DNA of 51,346 nucleotides from Planctomycetota bacterium (GCA_016188675.1 JACPHJ010000035.1:1-51346); one strand, 5' to 3'; positions 34,738-42,906 are shown, counted from the stretch's first letter. Made by a program: numbers and translations. Notes: generated by a model from the letters alone, not told the origin.

Positions 34738-34860
34738 ATGGGCGGGTTATATGGAAAGTTGCTGATTGCTGCATACATTACGTTCTGTACCATTCTGTTG
34801 GGGTTTATTGTTATGTGCGTGGTGTTTGGGAGAAAGGGTGATAAAAAACAGTTAAAATGA
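34738..34860 (+). CDS. Small single-pass membrane protein (40 residues)
   Basis: An ATG with TAGGAG seven bases upstream opens a 40-codon frame, 10 bases after batE. Residues 8-29 are a continuous hydrophobic helix, and the tail is basic (F-G-R-K-G-D-K-K-Q-L-K), so the C-terminus should face the cytoplasm. The stop TGA overlaps the next start (ATGA at 34857), so the RNA helicase is translationally coupled to it. The tight fit between two genes, good ribosome site and membrane helix support a real gene. It resembles short membrane subunits in general, but I cannot assign a family. Confidence 0.7.
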   Translation: MGGLYGKLLIAAYITFCTILLGFIVMCVVFGRKGDKKQLK

Positions 34861-36464
34861 AAAATAAAGATAATGTAACCATGGAAAAACTGCGGTTCGA
34901 TGATTTACAACTGTCGAAGGAAATACAAAAAGCAGTTACTGACCTGGGTTTTGAGGAAGCGACTCCGATCCAATACCAGTCCATTCCCGCTATTCTGGAA
35001 GGAAAGGATGTAATTGGACAGGCTCAAACCGGCACTGGGAAGACGGCCGCATTTGGGATCCCAACGTTAGAGATGGTAGCGCCGGAAAGCAGGAAAGTCC
35101 AGGCGGTGATTTTGTGTCCCACGAGAGAACTGGCCATCCAGGTCGCAGAAGAACTGAAGAAACTCTCAAAATATAAAAAGGGCATTGAGACATTACCCGT
35201 TTACGGCGGCCAGCCCATAGAACGTCAGATTAAAGGATTAAGAAAAGGTGTGCAAATTATTATCGGTACTCCCGGCCGCGTCATGGATCATATGGAACGC
35301 CGCACTTTAAAATTGGATGACGTAAAAATAATCATATTGGATGAAGCGGACGAAATGCTGGATATGGGGTTTCGGGAAGATATCGAATTCATTCTTAAGA
35401 AAATCCCTGAGCAGCGGCAGACTATTCTCTTCTCAGCCACCATGCCTCAGGCTATTTTAAATTTGACAAAAAAGTATCAGAACAACCCGGAATTTATAAA
35501 GGTCGTACATAAGGAGTTGACGGTTCCCAGTATTGAGCAGTTTTATTATGAAGTCAAAGAGAAGGCAAAACCAGAGGTGCTGACCCGTTTAATTGATTCC
35601 TACAACCTGAAATTATCTTTGGTGTTTTGTAATACGAAGAAACGCGTGGATGAACTGGTGGGTCACCTCCAGGCAAGAGGTTATTCGGCCGATGGACTTC
35701 ATGGAGACATGAACCAGACGCAAAGGGATAGGGTTATGTCCAAATTCAGAAAAGGCGCGGTTGAGATTCTGGTGGCAACCGACGTGGCGGCCAGGGGAAT
35801 TGACGTCGAAGATATAGAGGCTGTGTTCAACTATGACGTGCCGCATGATGAGGAATATTACGTGCACAGGATTGGAAGAACGGGCAGGGCGGGGCGAACG
35901 GGACGCGCCTTCACCTTTGTGGTGGGCAGGGATATTTATCAGATAAGGGATATACAACGATACGCGAAGACAAAGATAATGTTTCAGGAAGTCCCCTCTC
36001 CCGCTGACGTCGAGGAAATTAAAACAAATCTGCTCTTGGAAAAGGTAAAAGAGTCTATAGATGGGGGGCATTTGGGGAAATATATCAATTGGGTTGAAAG
36101 GCTGATCGAGGAAGAGTATACCTCCCTGGATATTGCCGCATCTTTGTTAAAAATAGTCATGGGCGAAAACGGCAAAGAATCCCCGGTACAAAAGGAAGAC
36201 TTTCGCGATACGGGTGCTGCGCTGGGGATGGTGAGGTTTTTTGTCAATGTGGGGAAAAAGCAAAAAATAAGCAAAAGAGATATTTTAGGCGCTATTAAGG
36301 ATGAAACGGGTCTTTCTGACAGGGTCATTGGAGACATTGACGTCTTTGACAAGTTTACATTTGTCGAAGTTCCTGCAGAATACGCACAAGATGTCCAGGA
36401 CGCCATGCAAGACGTCAAAATCAGAGGTAAGAATATTAATATAGAACCTGCCATAAAAAAGTAG
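34857..36464 (+). CDS. DEAD-box ATP-dependent RNA helicase
   Basis: 535 residues. Motifs in order are Q motif (F-E-E-A-T-P-I-Q), A-Q-T-G-T-G-K-T (about 60), P-T-R-E-L, D-E-A-D (about 163), S-A-T, then A-T-D-V-A-A-R-G-I-D and H-R-I-G-R-T-G-R. The last ~75 residues form a DbpA/CsdA-type RNA-binding domain (F-V-N-V-G-K-K-Q ... G-L-S-D-R-V-I-G-D-I). It is probably a DeaD/CsdA-like helicase for ribosome assembly or mRNA decay. The start overlaps the 40-residue gene; an ATG at 34881 is also possible. Its TAG stop lies inside a dispersed palindrome. Confidence 0.93.
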   Translation: MKNKDNVTMEKLRFDDLQLSKEIQKAVTDLGFEEATPIQYQSIPAILEGKDVIGQAQTGTGKTAAFGIPTLEMVAPESRKVQAVILCPTRELAIQVAEELKKLSKYKKGIETLPVYGGQPIERQIKGLRKGVQIIIGTPGRVMDHMERRTLKLDDVKIIILDEADEMLDMGFREDIEFILKKIPEQRQTILFSATMPQAILNLTKKYQNNPEFIKVVHKELTVPSIEQFYYEVKEKAKPEVLTRLIDSYNLKLSLVFCNTKKRVDELVGHLQARGYSADGLHGDMNQTQRDRVMSKFRKGAVEILVATDVAARGIDVEDIEAVFNYDVPHDEEYYVHRIGRTGRAGRTGRAFTFVVGRDIYQIRDIQRYAKTKIMFQEVPSPADVEEIKTNLLLEKVKESIDGGHLGKYINWVERLIEEEYTSLDIAASLLKIVMGENGKESPVQKEDFRDTGAALGMVRFFVNVGKKQKISKRDILGAIKDETGLSDRVIGDIDVFDKFTFVEVPAEYAQDVQDAMQDVKIRGKNINIEPAIKK

Positions 36465-36492
36465 GGGCAGGTTTGAAACCTGTCCCCCTTAC
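36461..36492 (+). repeat. Dispersed GGTTTGAAACC palindrome supplying a stop codon
   Basis: GTAGGGGCAGGTTT then G then AAACCTGTCCCCCTTAC; the right arm has one extra C compared with the copy at 42878. Bases 36462-36464 (TAG) are the stop codon of the DEAD-box helicase. Confidence 0.85.
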
Positions 36493-36541
36493 GGTAAATA
36501 TGATGAATGCATGATAAATCTCGAAAAGAAAGGAGTGGTAA

Positions 36542-36970
36542 ATGGCACAGGCAAAACATGGTGACACCGTGAAGGTTCATTATACAGGTAAATTGGATGA
36601 TGGTACGGTGTTTGACACCTCTAATAACCGTGAGCCTCTGCAATTTACCATTGGTGATGGCCAGTTAATTCCGGGCTTTGAGCATACCGTGCTGGGAATG
36701 AACATAGGCGAATCGAGGACCGTTAACATCCAGGCGGAAGATGCATATGGTATGCACCATAAGGAAATGGTTGGAGTGGTCGGCCGAGACCAATTCCCTC
36801 CTGACCTGGAAGTAAAAGTCGGCCACCAATTTAAAACCAATGATCAGGATGGTCAAACAATTATTGTCACCGTAACCGGTGTTTCCGAATCGAACGTAAC
36901 ATTGGACGCCAATCACCCCTTGGCCGGGAAAGACCTGACTTTCGACATCAATCTCGTAGAGATAGTATAA
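36542..36970 (+). CDS. FKBP-type peptidyl-prolyl isomerase, SlyD-like
   Basis: 142 residues with AAAGGAG seven bases upstream. The N-terminal FKBP half (V-H-Y-T-G-K-L-D-D-G-T-V-F-D-T-S, Y-G) frames an IF (insert-in-flap) chaperone domain, as in SlyD (H-H-K-E-M-V-G-V-V-G-R-D-Q-F-P). The His/Cys-rich metal-binding tail of enterobacterial SlyD is absent. It isomerises prolyl bonds and helps folding in the cytoplasm; no signal peptide is seen. Confidence 0.92.
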   Translation: MAQAKHGDTVKVHYTGKLDDGTVFDTSNNREPLQFTIGDGQLIPGFEHTVLGMNIGESRTVNIQAEDAYGMHHKEMVGVVGRDQFPPDLEVKVGHQFKTNDQDGQTIIVTVTGVSESNVTLDANHPLAGKDLTFDINLVEIV

Positions 36971-37354
36971 TCCTGTTTATTAAATAGCGTCCGAACGAAA
37001 CTCCATACTTTTGACATTTCGACCCATTCGCATTTGTCATTCCTTCGCCTTGTGTCATTCTGAGGCGAAGCCGAAGAATCTTAAGGCTCAGAACGAGGAT
37101 TTCTCGCGGAGCCTGTCCTGAGTTGAACGAAGGGCTCGAAATGACAGTTCTGATAGTTTTCGTTCGATTACGATCTACGTTCACGTTCAAGGAATTTCAA
37201 TGTTACGCAATTGTAGCGCGAGATTTATCTCGCATGGGGCAGCTAAAAAGGTAAGCAGAAGAAACAGGCGACTTGAAAGTCGCGCTACAACGTTATAGTA
37301 GCCGTCTTCCGACGGCGATGTTATATGTAGACGTCTCCTACATAGTTACCCATC
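36971..37354. repeat. Gene-free block of dispersed repeats upstream of sppA
   Basis: 384 bases with no gene. 37024-37146 holds a GAGGCGAAGCCGAAGAATC / CCTGTCCTGAG...CGAAGG type repeat that starts and ends with copies of TCATT / AATGAC, an overall inverted layout. 37211-37221 (TTGTAGCGCGA) and 37280-37290 (TCGCGCTACAA) are perfect inverted arms around AGATTTATCT and ACTTGAAAGT stems. A third stem, CCGTCTTCCGACGG, follows at about 37302. No clear promoter for sppA was found. Confidence 0.7.
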
Positions 37355-38350
37355 ATGGAAAAGATGAAAAGCAAATATCCTTTAACTATTCTTATCTGCA
37401 TTTTTTGCCTGTCTCTTCTTTTGTCTTCTGGCTGTAGTTTCATATCTGTTTCCCTCGTCCCGCCTGTTGCGCCGCTTAAGGAGACAACGGTCATGGGAAA
37501 GGGGAAAGAGAAGATACTCATTGTGGATATTTCAGGTATCATTTCCGAGGAGGAAAAGCGTGGTCTTGCCGGTCTCTCAGGCGAACCGGATATGGTTGCC
37601 CGTATCAAGGAAGAACTCAAAACGGCAGCCAGAGACAAACATATAAAAGCCGTTATCCTGCGTATCAACAGTCCGGGCGGCACGGTTACTGCCTCAGACA
37701 TGATATATCATGAAATCGAGCAGTTTAAAAAGAAAACAAACAACAAGGTCATTGCCTGCATCATGGATTTGGGGGCGTCGGGCGGCTACTACGTGGCCGT
37801 CTCTGCAGACAAGATTGTAGCGCATCCTACCACGGTTACCGGCAGTATTGGCGTTATTATGCTTAATCTCAGCGTCGAAGGGCTTTTGCAAAAGATCGGT
37901 GTGAAAGACACATCCATCAAGACGGGTGAACATAAGGACATGGGTTCTCCCTTAAAGACGATGACGGAAGAGGAACGCAAGATATTTCAGGGCATACTGG
38001 ACAATATGTATGAAAGGTTTTTGTCCGTCATCGCAGAAAACAGAAAAGGATTACCCCTTGAAAAACTCAAATCGCTTGCCGATGGCAGGATTTATACTGC
38101 CCAGCAGGCGTTGGAATATGGGCTTATCGATCAGATTGGCTATCTGGATGAAGCCATTGATGTGGCGAAGGAAGAGGCAGGGCTCACGAAGGCACGGGTT
38201 GTCATCTATCACAGACCAGGCGTTTACAAGAATAACATATACTCACACCTCAGTAGTTCAGGTATTGGGGCAATTAATCTTCTCAATATCGACCTGAAGG
38301 CTTTCGTCAGGTCAGGCACGCCATCTTTCATGTACCTCTGGGCGCCGTAG
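37355..38350 (+). CDS. sppA: Signal peptide peptidase SppA (short, lipoprotein form)
   Basis: 331 residues, one SppA core rather than the doubled E. coli form. The N-terminal hydrophobic segment ends in a lipobox-like L-S-S-G-C27. Then come I-N-S-P-G-G (about 104-109), the nucleophile Ser142 in G-A-S-G-G-Y-Y and the likely general base Lys194 in T-G-E-H-K-D. T-G-S-I-G-V lies between. It cleaves leftover signal peptides in the membrane. The ORF starts in repeat-rich DNA without a clear ribosome site; an ATG three codons later is also possible. Confidence 0.9.
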   Translation: MEKMKSKYPLTILICIFCLSLLLSSGCSFISVSLVPPVAPLKETTVMGKGKEKILIVDISGIISEEEKRGLAGLSGEPDMVARIKEELKTAARDKHIKAVILRINSPGGTVTASDMIYHEIEQFKKKTNNKVIACIMDLGASGGYYVAVSADKIVAHPTTVTGSIGVIMLNLSVEGLLQKIGVKDTSIKTGEHKDMGSPLKTMTEEERKIFQGILDNMYERFLSVIAENRKGLPLEKLKSLADGRIYTAQQALEYGLIDQIGYLDEAIDVAKEEAGLTKARVVIYHRPGVYKNNIYSHLSSSGIGAINLLNIDLKAFVRSGTPSFMYLWAP

Positions 38351-38579
38351 ACACCGCTATTTGTCTAAGCCCACGAAAAACTCGAAAAACACAAAAGGGG
38401 TAAGATTCTGCATGTGTTATAAAGGACTTTCGCGTTCTTTCGTATATTTTGCGGACTATAACTACACAACTGGATGGCTTCCTTGATTTTCTGCTTGATG
38501 TCTTTACTCATTTTCAATATTGTTTTAATTCGTTTCTTACGAAGTTTTCTAACCTGAATCCAACTGATAAACTGTATCA

Positions 38580-38807
38580 CTAAGTAAAATTTGCAACTTT
38601 AACATGGCGTTTAACAGCGATGCTTTTGCGATAGCGTTTAATGCGTTCAATTTCATGTAAAGTTTCCGCGGTAAAGTAACGCTCTCCGCAATTTGGACAA
38701 CTTATCATGGGGATATTTTCAATTACCAATAAATCTTTACCTTTCCCATACGTATCCGTAACCTTACGGATGCGTGCGCCTACTTTCCCACAAATGTCAC
38801 ACACCAT
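38580..38807 (-). CDS. YgiT/MqsA-type zinc-finger antitoxin
   Basis: 75 residues with ribosome site GGAGG eight bases upstream. Two C-x-x-C pairs (C3/C6 in V-C-D-I-C and C37/C40 in S-C-P-N-C-G-E) form the zinc ribbon of MqsA-type antitoxins, followed by A-E-T-L-H-E-I-E-R-I. The helix-turn-helix half of full MqsA is missing, as is common for short partners of DUF4258 toxins. It overlaps the toxin gene by 11 bases and would be translated after it, an order also seen in mqsRA. Confidence 0.85.
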   Translation of the reverse strand: MVCDICGKVGARIRKVTDTYGKGKDLLVIENIPMISCPNCGERYFTAETLHEIERIKRYRKSIAVKRHVKVANFT

Positions 38808-39102
38808 CTGAATTTCCTCCCTTTAGTTTGTACACAGTAATAATAACCAACGTGTCGGTTGGACTTAGCTTTACAATTACTTCAATTTCATCACCATCAG
38901 GTGTATTCCCTCTGATACGGTATTTCCACTCGGCAGTTATCCTGTCTTTCTGGCGTTCGAGTATCTTGCCAGTAAGGATACATTGTTCGACATCATAAAT
39001 CAACAGGACATCTTCATTCATCTCTTTTCTTGCATGATACGTCATTACATACTGTTGATTACAAACCTTTTCACGACATCGTTTCAATATCCGCTTGTAC
39101 AC
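38797..39102 (-). CDS. DUF4258 family toxin (RelE/HicA-like fold)
   Basis: 101 residues from a GTG with GGAG six bases upstream. The core T-Y-H-A-R-K-E-M-N-E-D-V ... D-V-E-Q-C-I-L-T-G-K-I-L-E ... K-Y-R-I-R-G ... I-E-V-I-V-K-L ... V-I-I-T-V-Y matches DUF4258, with the H-A-R motif near the N-terminus. DUF4258 proteins pair with YgiT-type antitoxins as probable ribonuclease toxins. It lies next to the attC-flanked cassettes on the same strand, but no attC separates it from its neighbours. Confidence 0.82.
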   Translation of the reverse strand: MYKRILKRCREKVCNQQYVMTYHARKEMNEDVLLIYDVEQCILTGKILERQKDRITAEWKYRIRGNTPDGDEIEVIVKLSPTDTLVIITVYKLKGGNSDGV

Positions 39103-39162
39103 GGTCTACTCCGTCAGATTGCAAGATATTTTCTATACCCTTGTCTATAAAAAATTGTATAA

Positions 39163-39189
39163 GGTTGGGTTTCGTTCCTCAACCCAACC
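39163..39189. repeat. Hairpin GGTTGGGTT / AACCCAACC
   Basis: 9-base perfect arms with a 9-base loop (TCGTTCCTC). It lies upstream of the toxin-antitoxin pair and downstream of the distal attC. It looks like another dispersed palindrome but only one copy is in the window. Confidence 0.6.
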
Positions 39190-39249
39190 ACATAACTCTT
39201 CTATTTATAGTCTTACAACCCAGTGCCAGGCTGATGGGCGCGATGGAAA

Positions 39250-39343
39250 ATATAACGTTTCGGATCACCGGGCGGGTAGTTGAAGTTGCCGAGCGAAACG
39301 AGTCACCGACGATTTTTCACTCCGGTGCATCCGTTTGTTATAT
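39250..39343 (-). other. Integron attC recombination site (cassette 2)
   Basis: On the minus strand the site opens with ATATAAC (R'') and closes with GTTATAT (R'). The inner arms CGGATGCACCGG and CCGGTGATCCG pair perfectly except for one extrahelical G, the asymmetry that directs integrase to the folded bottom strand. About 50 bases form the variable loop. The stop codon of the upstream ORF lies inside R'', as in normal cassettes. Confidence 0.85.
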
Positions 39344-40030
39344 CACGTCCTCGTTTGGAGTAACCAAGCAAAGGAACTCAACCCTTTCGTAAAATGCGAG
39401 AACCCACGCACTCATTGTATCGTGACCTTGAACCTGTTGAAACCAATACGCAAAAACGTTTTCGCCAAAGACCCGGGGTTGATTGCGAGTGACCTTATTG
39501 AAGATGTTGAAGACGCGCGCCTTGGCGTCAGAATTAACGTTATCGAGACCGGAGGTGGAATAGGCCGTAACGTGTAGATTTCCCGGAACACGATTGCCAA
39601 ATTCGTAAAAGTACAAACCAGCGGTGATTCGCGCGGCAACGCGATCCAGACGGCGGAGATCAACGTCGTATCCGGGTGCTGTGCCAAGATAAATGTTGCC
39701 GCCTGACACAATGTCGAGATCGCCCATGCTGTTGAAAAGCGCCTGTTGAAATCCCTTTTTGGTTGGTTTTTGCAAAGAGCGATAGATCGTCGGAAGGATC
39801 TTTTTGACGGCCGGGTGGTCTCCCGTGTCATGGCGCATGGAAATCATAAGGCGAAAGTACTCGTCGTCCTTTGACGCCCCTTCGTTGCACGCGCGGCAAC
39901 TGCGCACCGTGATGAGATTCGACGGACGCGGTTTCGGAAAGAGCGTCTTGGGCGGAATATGATCGTCCGTCAGCGCCTTCGTGCTGCCGCAGTAAACGCA
40001 AACATCATCAGATGTGTCTGGTTCCGTCAT
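39338..40030 (-). CDS. HNH-endonuclease-like cassette protein
   Basis: 230 residues from the ATG at 40030, four bases after the R' box of the previous attC; the longer open frame would read through that site. The N-terminus has C-V-Y-C-G-S-T-K-A-L-T-D-D-H-I-P-P ... C-R-A-C-N-E-G, the zinc-bound C-x2-C / D-H / C-x2-C-N pattern of HNH nucleases. The ~170-residue rest is unknown. GC content is clearly higher than in its neighbours. The ORF with its following attC forms a cassette of about 785 bp. It may cut DNA, but the target is unknown. No Shine-Dalgarno is present, a common cassette trait. Confidence 0.75.
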   Translation of the reverse strand: MTEPDTSDDVCVYCGSTKALTDDHIPPKTLFPKPRPSNLITVRSCRACNEGASKDDEYFRLMISMRHDTGDHPAVKKILPTIYRSLQKPTKKGFQQALFNSMGDLDIVSGGNIYLGTAPGYDVDLRRLDRVAARITAGLYFYEFGNRVPGNLHVTAYSTSGLDNVNSDAKARVFNIFNKVTRNQPRVFGENVFAYWFQQVQGHDTMSAWVLAFYERVEFLCLVTPNEDVI

Positions 40031-40034
40031 AGCG

Positions 40035-40095
40035 GTATAACGCCAAGCTAAGCAACGTAGCTTTGCTGCGTCGTTGCTTGAGCGCCTTGTTAAAT
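40035..40095 (-). other. Integron attC recombination site (cassette 1)
   Basis: On the minus strand it opens with ATTTAAC, a perfect R'' match to RYYYAAC, and closes with GTTATAC (R'). AAGCAACG and CGTTGCTT form the inner stem, with GGCGCT...AGCTTGGCG as the imperfect outer part. The loop is 14 bases. The whole 61-base site begins right after the TAA of the ORF at 40096. Confidence 0.87.
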
Positions 40096-40338
40096 TTATT
40101 TGCATAACTGAATAATAACTGCGATTATATTAGCAACGGTCATTACTGTAATTGCAATGGTCATATTCCTCATTTGCTGGGTCATTTTTACCATGCGATT
40201 ATTTTGTTCTGCGGCTTCTCGTCGTGCCAACTCCTCACGATAGAACTCCAAGCCGACATTCGTATTTTTTGCCAACCGATCGTATTCAGCTTCCAGCTCT
40301 TCCACGGTAAGAGCATGTAACTCTTTATATGTATGCAT
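40096..40338 (-). CDS. Small cassette membrane protein with coiled-coil N-terminus
   Basis: 80 residues with AAGGGA five bases upstream. The first ~50 residues are charged and helical (T-V-E-E-L-E-A-E-Y-D-R-L-A ... F-Y-R-E-E-L-A-R-R-E). One membrane helix covers about 57-78 and ends two residues before the stop (tail-anchored type). The stop is followed directly by an attC, so this is the first gene cassette seen. Small membrane ORFs of unknown role are common in integron arrays. No attC is visible upstream of it. Confidence 0.72.
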   Translation of the reverse strand: MHTYKELHALTVEELEAEYDRLAKNTNVGLEFYREELARREAAEQNNRMVKMTQQMRNMTIAITVMTVANIIAVIIQLCK

Positions 40339-40484
40339 GTTTCCCTTATAAATTCAACATGGATTATGCCGCCTATATGCGGTCTTTTATTACGGCTATC
40401 ACGAAAATTATATTGCGAATGTATAATAAAACCAGGCTATGATGTCAACAAGTATTTAAAAATCGAAAGATAAATACCGAATAT

Positions 40485-42077
40485 TTATCCCCATCCCATT
40501 AAAGGACAGAGTACACGCAAATATGACCAGATGATGAAGAAGCCGCACAGGTCAAAAATGAACCCCGCACGGATCATTTTCGGGATAGAAACCAGTCCGG
40601 TTCCGTAAACGATTGCATTAGGAGGCGTGGATACGGGCAGCATAAATCCGTAACTGGCGCCAAGACACGCCCCAAGCGCCGGGGGAATCGGGTTGATATC
40701 CGATGCCCCGGCAAGCGCAATGACTACGGGAATGATCATGTTCGACGATGCGACATTGGAGGTTGTTTCGCTTATCATAATTGCCAGCGCAATAGACACC
40801 GCAGTCAATCCCCACAACGATTGTGCGCCTGTCAAGCTCGTAACACCCTCTCCAATGGCTGTAGCGAATCCCGTCGAGAACATTAATCCTCCCAGACTCA
40901 TGCCGCCTCCCATCAGAAGGATAGTTCCCCAGTCAATCTGCACTGCTTCCTGCCAGGTGAGGGTGAACTTCCCCTGCCGGCGGTCAGTGGGCAGGATGAA
41001 GAGGATACATGCCGCGATGAGCGCAACCATGCCCTCATGGAGATTTTCACTGACGAGCTTGAACAACGTGTGTTCTTTTCCAAGGGCAATTACAAACAGT
41101 CCCGGAGTGATCCACAATGCAACGGCGACTCCAAAGGCGATCAGGGTATTTACCTGCCCTTGAGTCCATGCGCCAAGGGAGGCCTTCTCGTTTTGGAGGT
41201 ATTGTTTTAAATGTGCATGTGATATATCACCGTTTCCCGGATTCTTTTCCCGGTGAAGCCGGTAAAGCAGCACAAATAGTATACCGTACATGGCTATACT
41301 TAGGGGAATACCAATTGCCATCCACCGGAAAAAGGTTATGTCAATACCAACCAGCTTCTTGATCAATCCAATACCGATGAGGTTGGTAGGTGTTCCAATG
41401 GGAGTGCTGATGCCGCCAACCGAGGCTGAGAATGCTACCATGAGCATCATCCCTGTTGCGAATGACCCTTTGGGCAATTTGTCTGAGATTTTGGATGGAT
41501 TGTGGTCTGTCTGGCGCATATCCTCAATTGCCCGTAGGATTCCCAGCGCTATAGGCATCATCATCGCGGTAGCCGCTGAGTTGCTGACCCACATGGACAT
41601 TATCGCCGTTATCCCGCCAAAAGCGCCCAGTAACCGGGCCTGGTTTCCATTTGCCCATCGGAGCGAAAGGATGGCGAGCGCAAAACGCCGGTCGAGACGA
41701 TGAATCATCATTGCCCGGGCAAGAATAAACCCGCCGATAAACAGGAATATGATGGGGTCTGCAAATGGGGCGAGCGCCGTCCTTGCGTCGGCAATGCCGA
41801 GTCCGATGCACAGGCACGTCCCCAGCAAAGCGGTTACCGGAAGAGGAAGCGATTCTGTCAGCCATAATACAATAACGCAAGCCAGCACGGCACTCAAACG
41901 ACAACCATCGGGCGTTAGTCTTCCTCTGGTAAGCAAGAAAACAACGCCAAATGCCAAGGGGGCTGCATAGAACCCTGCCCTCCGGCGCAGCCGGTCTAGC
42001 CGTTCTTCTGTCTTTGAAATAATTTCCAGTCCATTGTATTTGTCCGTTGAGGAGAGTCGTGTTTCGTCATTCATCAT
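40485..42077 (-). CDS. SLC13/DASS-family Na+-coupled dicarboxylate transporter
   Basis: 530 residues from the first of two adjacent ATGs at 42077. The longer open frame would overlap birA further. It has about 12 membrane segments. The two S-N-T-type substrate/Na+ motifs are visible as V-S-N-S-A-A-T-A-M-M-M-P (about 162) and, in the C-terminal half, S-T-P-P-N-A-I-V-Y-G-T-G, each after a hairpin. An early P-L-P-V-T-A-L-L segment is also typical. Family members import succinate, malate or related anions with Na+. It overlaps birA by 11 bases, so it belongs to the methylmalonyl-CoA operon and would feed it with succinate using the Na+ gradient. Confidence 0.9.
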   Translation of the reverse strand: MMNDETRLSSTDKYNGLEIISKTEERLDRLRRRAGFYAAPLAFGVVFLLTRGRLTPDGCRLSAVLACVIVLWLTESLPLPVTALLGTCLCIGLGIADARTALAPFADPIIFLFIGGFILARAMMIHRLDRRFALAILSLRWANGNQARLLGAFGGITAIMSMWVSNSAATAMMMPIALGILRAIEDMRQTDHNPSKISDKLPKGSFATGMMLMVAFSASVGGISTPIGTPTNLIGIGLIKKLVGIDITFFRWMAIGIPLSIAMYGILFVLLYRLHREKNPGNGDISHAHLKQYLQNEKASLGAWTQGQVNTLIAFGVAVALWITPGLFVIALGKEHTLFKLVSENLHEGMVALIAACILFILPTDRRQGKFTLTWQEAVQIDWGTILLMGGGMSLGGLMFSTGFATAIGEGVTSLTGAQSLWGLTAVSIALAIMISETTSNVASSNMIIPVVIALAGASDINPIPPALGACLGASYGFMLPVSTPPNAIVYGTGLVSIPKMIRAGFIFDLCGFFIIWSYLRVLCPLMGWG

Positions 42078-42867
42078 AAACTTCCCTGAACAGCGTAACC
42101 TTGTGGGGTAAATAAGAAAATTCATGGCCGGAATCGGTTTTTACAATAAGATTACCCTCCGTATTAATTCCCAGAAACAATCCCCTTTGTGTTTCTCTGT
42201 CAAGCCTCAGCTCTACCAAACGAGGTATACTCCAGGCGGTATTAATTTTGTCTAATAATGCAGAGAATCCGTATTTCCCCATTTGCCGGTGTATGCTCTC
42301 AAAATTATTGAGTATCATTACGGTCAATTCATCGAGGCAGGGCGCCGGATCGATGTGATCGGACAGCCGGGTGATTTTTTGCGTTAATTCATGATTTACC
42401 CTGTTTGGACTGTTGAAGACGTTGATTCCCACACCTACAACCGCGATACCTTCACGGAATTGTTCAACCAGCAAACCGGCCAGTTTCATGTCACTAACCA
42501 TAATGTCATTAGGCCATCGGAGACGGGCTTCCTGTATTCCCAAACCTTTCATAACATCGAGGACTGCCCATCCTGCCGCCAGTGGCAAGGCTCTCCAACG
42601 GCGTCTTTCTCCCGTAATTGGCACAACCATTGAAAGCCACAGACCCCCATTGTCTGAAACCCATGGCCGTCCGTGCCTTCCACGCCCGGATGTTTGAGCA
42701 TCGGCTCGTACGGCATTCCAGGGCGGCAAATCACGTGCAACGTCATTTGTCGAACCGACCCGGTCATAACAATGAACACACCATTTCCCTATAGTATTGA
42801 TGCGAAAATACCCCTCACCCATTTGGTAACAGCTTGGTTTTTTGTAAAACAACATGCAGGTATTCAT
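42067..42867 (-). CDS. birA: Biotin-[acetyl-CoA-carboxylase] ligase (BirA, no DNA-binding domain)
   Basis: 266 residues; an internal ATG at 42822 is an alternative start (251). The biotin-adenylate loop G-R-G-R-H-G-R-P-W is at about 61-69, R-W-P-N-D-I at about 113-118 and G-V-G-I-N-V further on. The small SH3-like C-terminal domain is present and the N-terminal winged helix of E. coli BirA is absent, so it should not regulate transcription. It would biotinylate the carrier subunit encoded at 44596. A dispersed palindrome ends 11 bases upstream of its start. Confidence 0.9.
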   Translation of the reverse strand: MNTCMLFYKKPSCYQMGEGYFRINTIGKWCVHCYDRVGSTNDVARDLPPWNAVRADAQTSGRGRHGRPWVSDNGGLWLSMVVPITGERRRWRALPLAAGWAVLDVMKGLGIQEARLRWPNDIMVSDMKLAGLLVEQFREGIAVVGVGINVFNSPNRVNHELTQKITRLSDHIDPAPCLDELTVMILNNFESIHRQMGKYGFSALLDKINTAWSIPRLVELRLDRETQRGLFLGINTEGNLIVKTDSGHEFSYLPHKVTLFREVYDE

Positions 42868-42877
42868 TGTATTTACA

Positions 42878-42906
42878 GTAGGGGCAGGTTTGAAACCTGC
42901 CCCTAC
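42878..42906. repeat. Perfect 14-1-14 dispersed palindrome
   Basis: GTAGGGGCAGGTTT, G, AAACCTGCCCCTAC, between birA and mmdB. Third copy of the family also seen at 8612 and 36461. Confidence 0.9.

Noticed and set aside
35613-36643. Large minus-strand frames opposite the DEAD-box helicase gene
   Set aside because: Shadow frames of a strongly conserved gene on the plus strand; no coding signal of their own.
37024-37146. Repeat block before sppA considered as a CRISPR array
   Set aside because: Units are few, unequal, self-complementary and without regular spacers; no cas genes nearby.
38365-38580. 71-codon frame on the minus strand starting with GTG at the antitoxin stop
   Set aside because: The tight junction is tempting, but there is no ribosome site of its own, composition is irregular, and the second half (cgcgttctttcgtatattt region) looks like repeat DNA. 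It could be a decayed third gene, not supported enough to list.
40340-40480. Possible third attC upstream of the small cassette ORF (GCCGCC...GCGG stem)
   Set aside because: No R''/R' boxes at the right distance and no extrahelical-base pattern; it is more likely just an AT-rich promoter region with a short stem.
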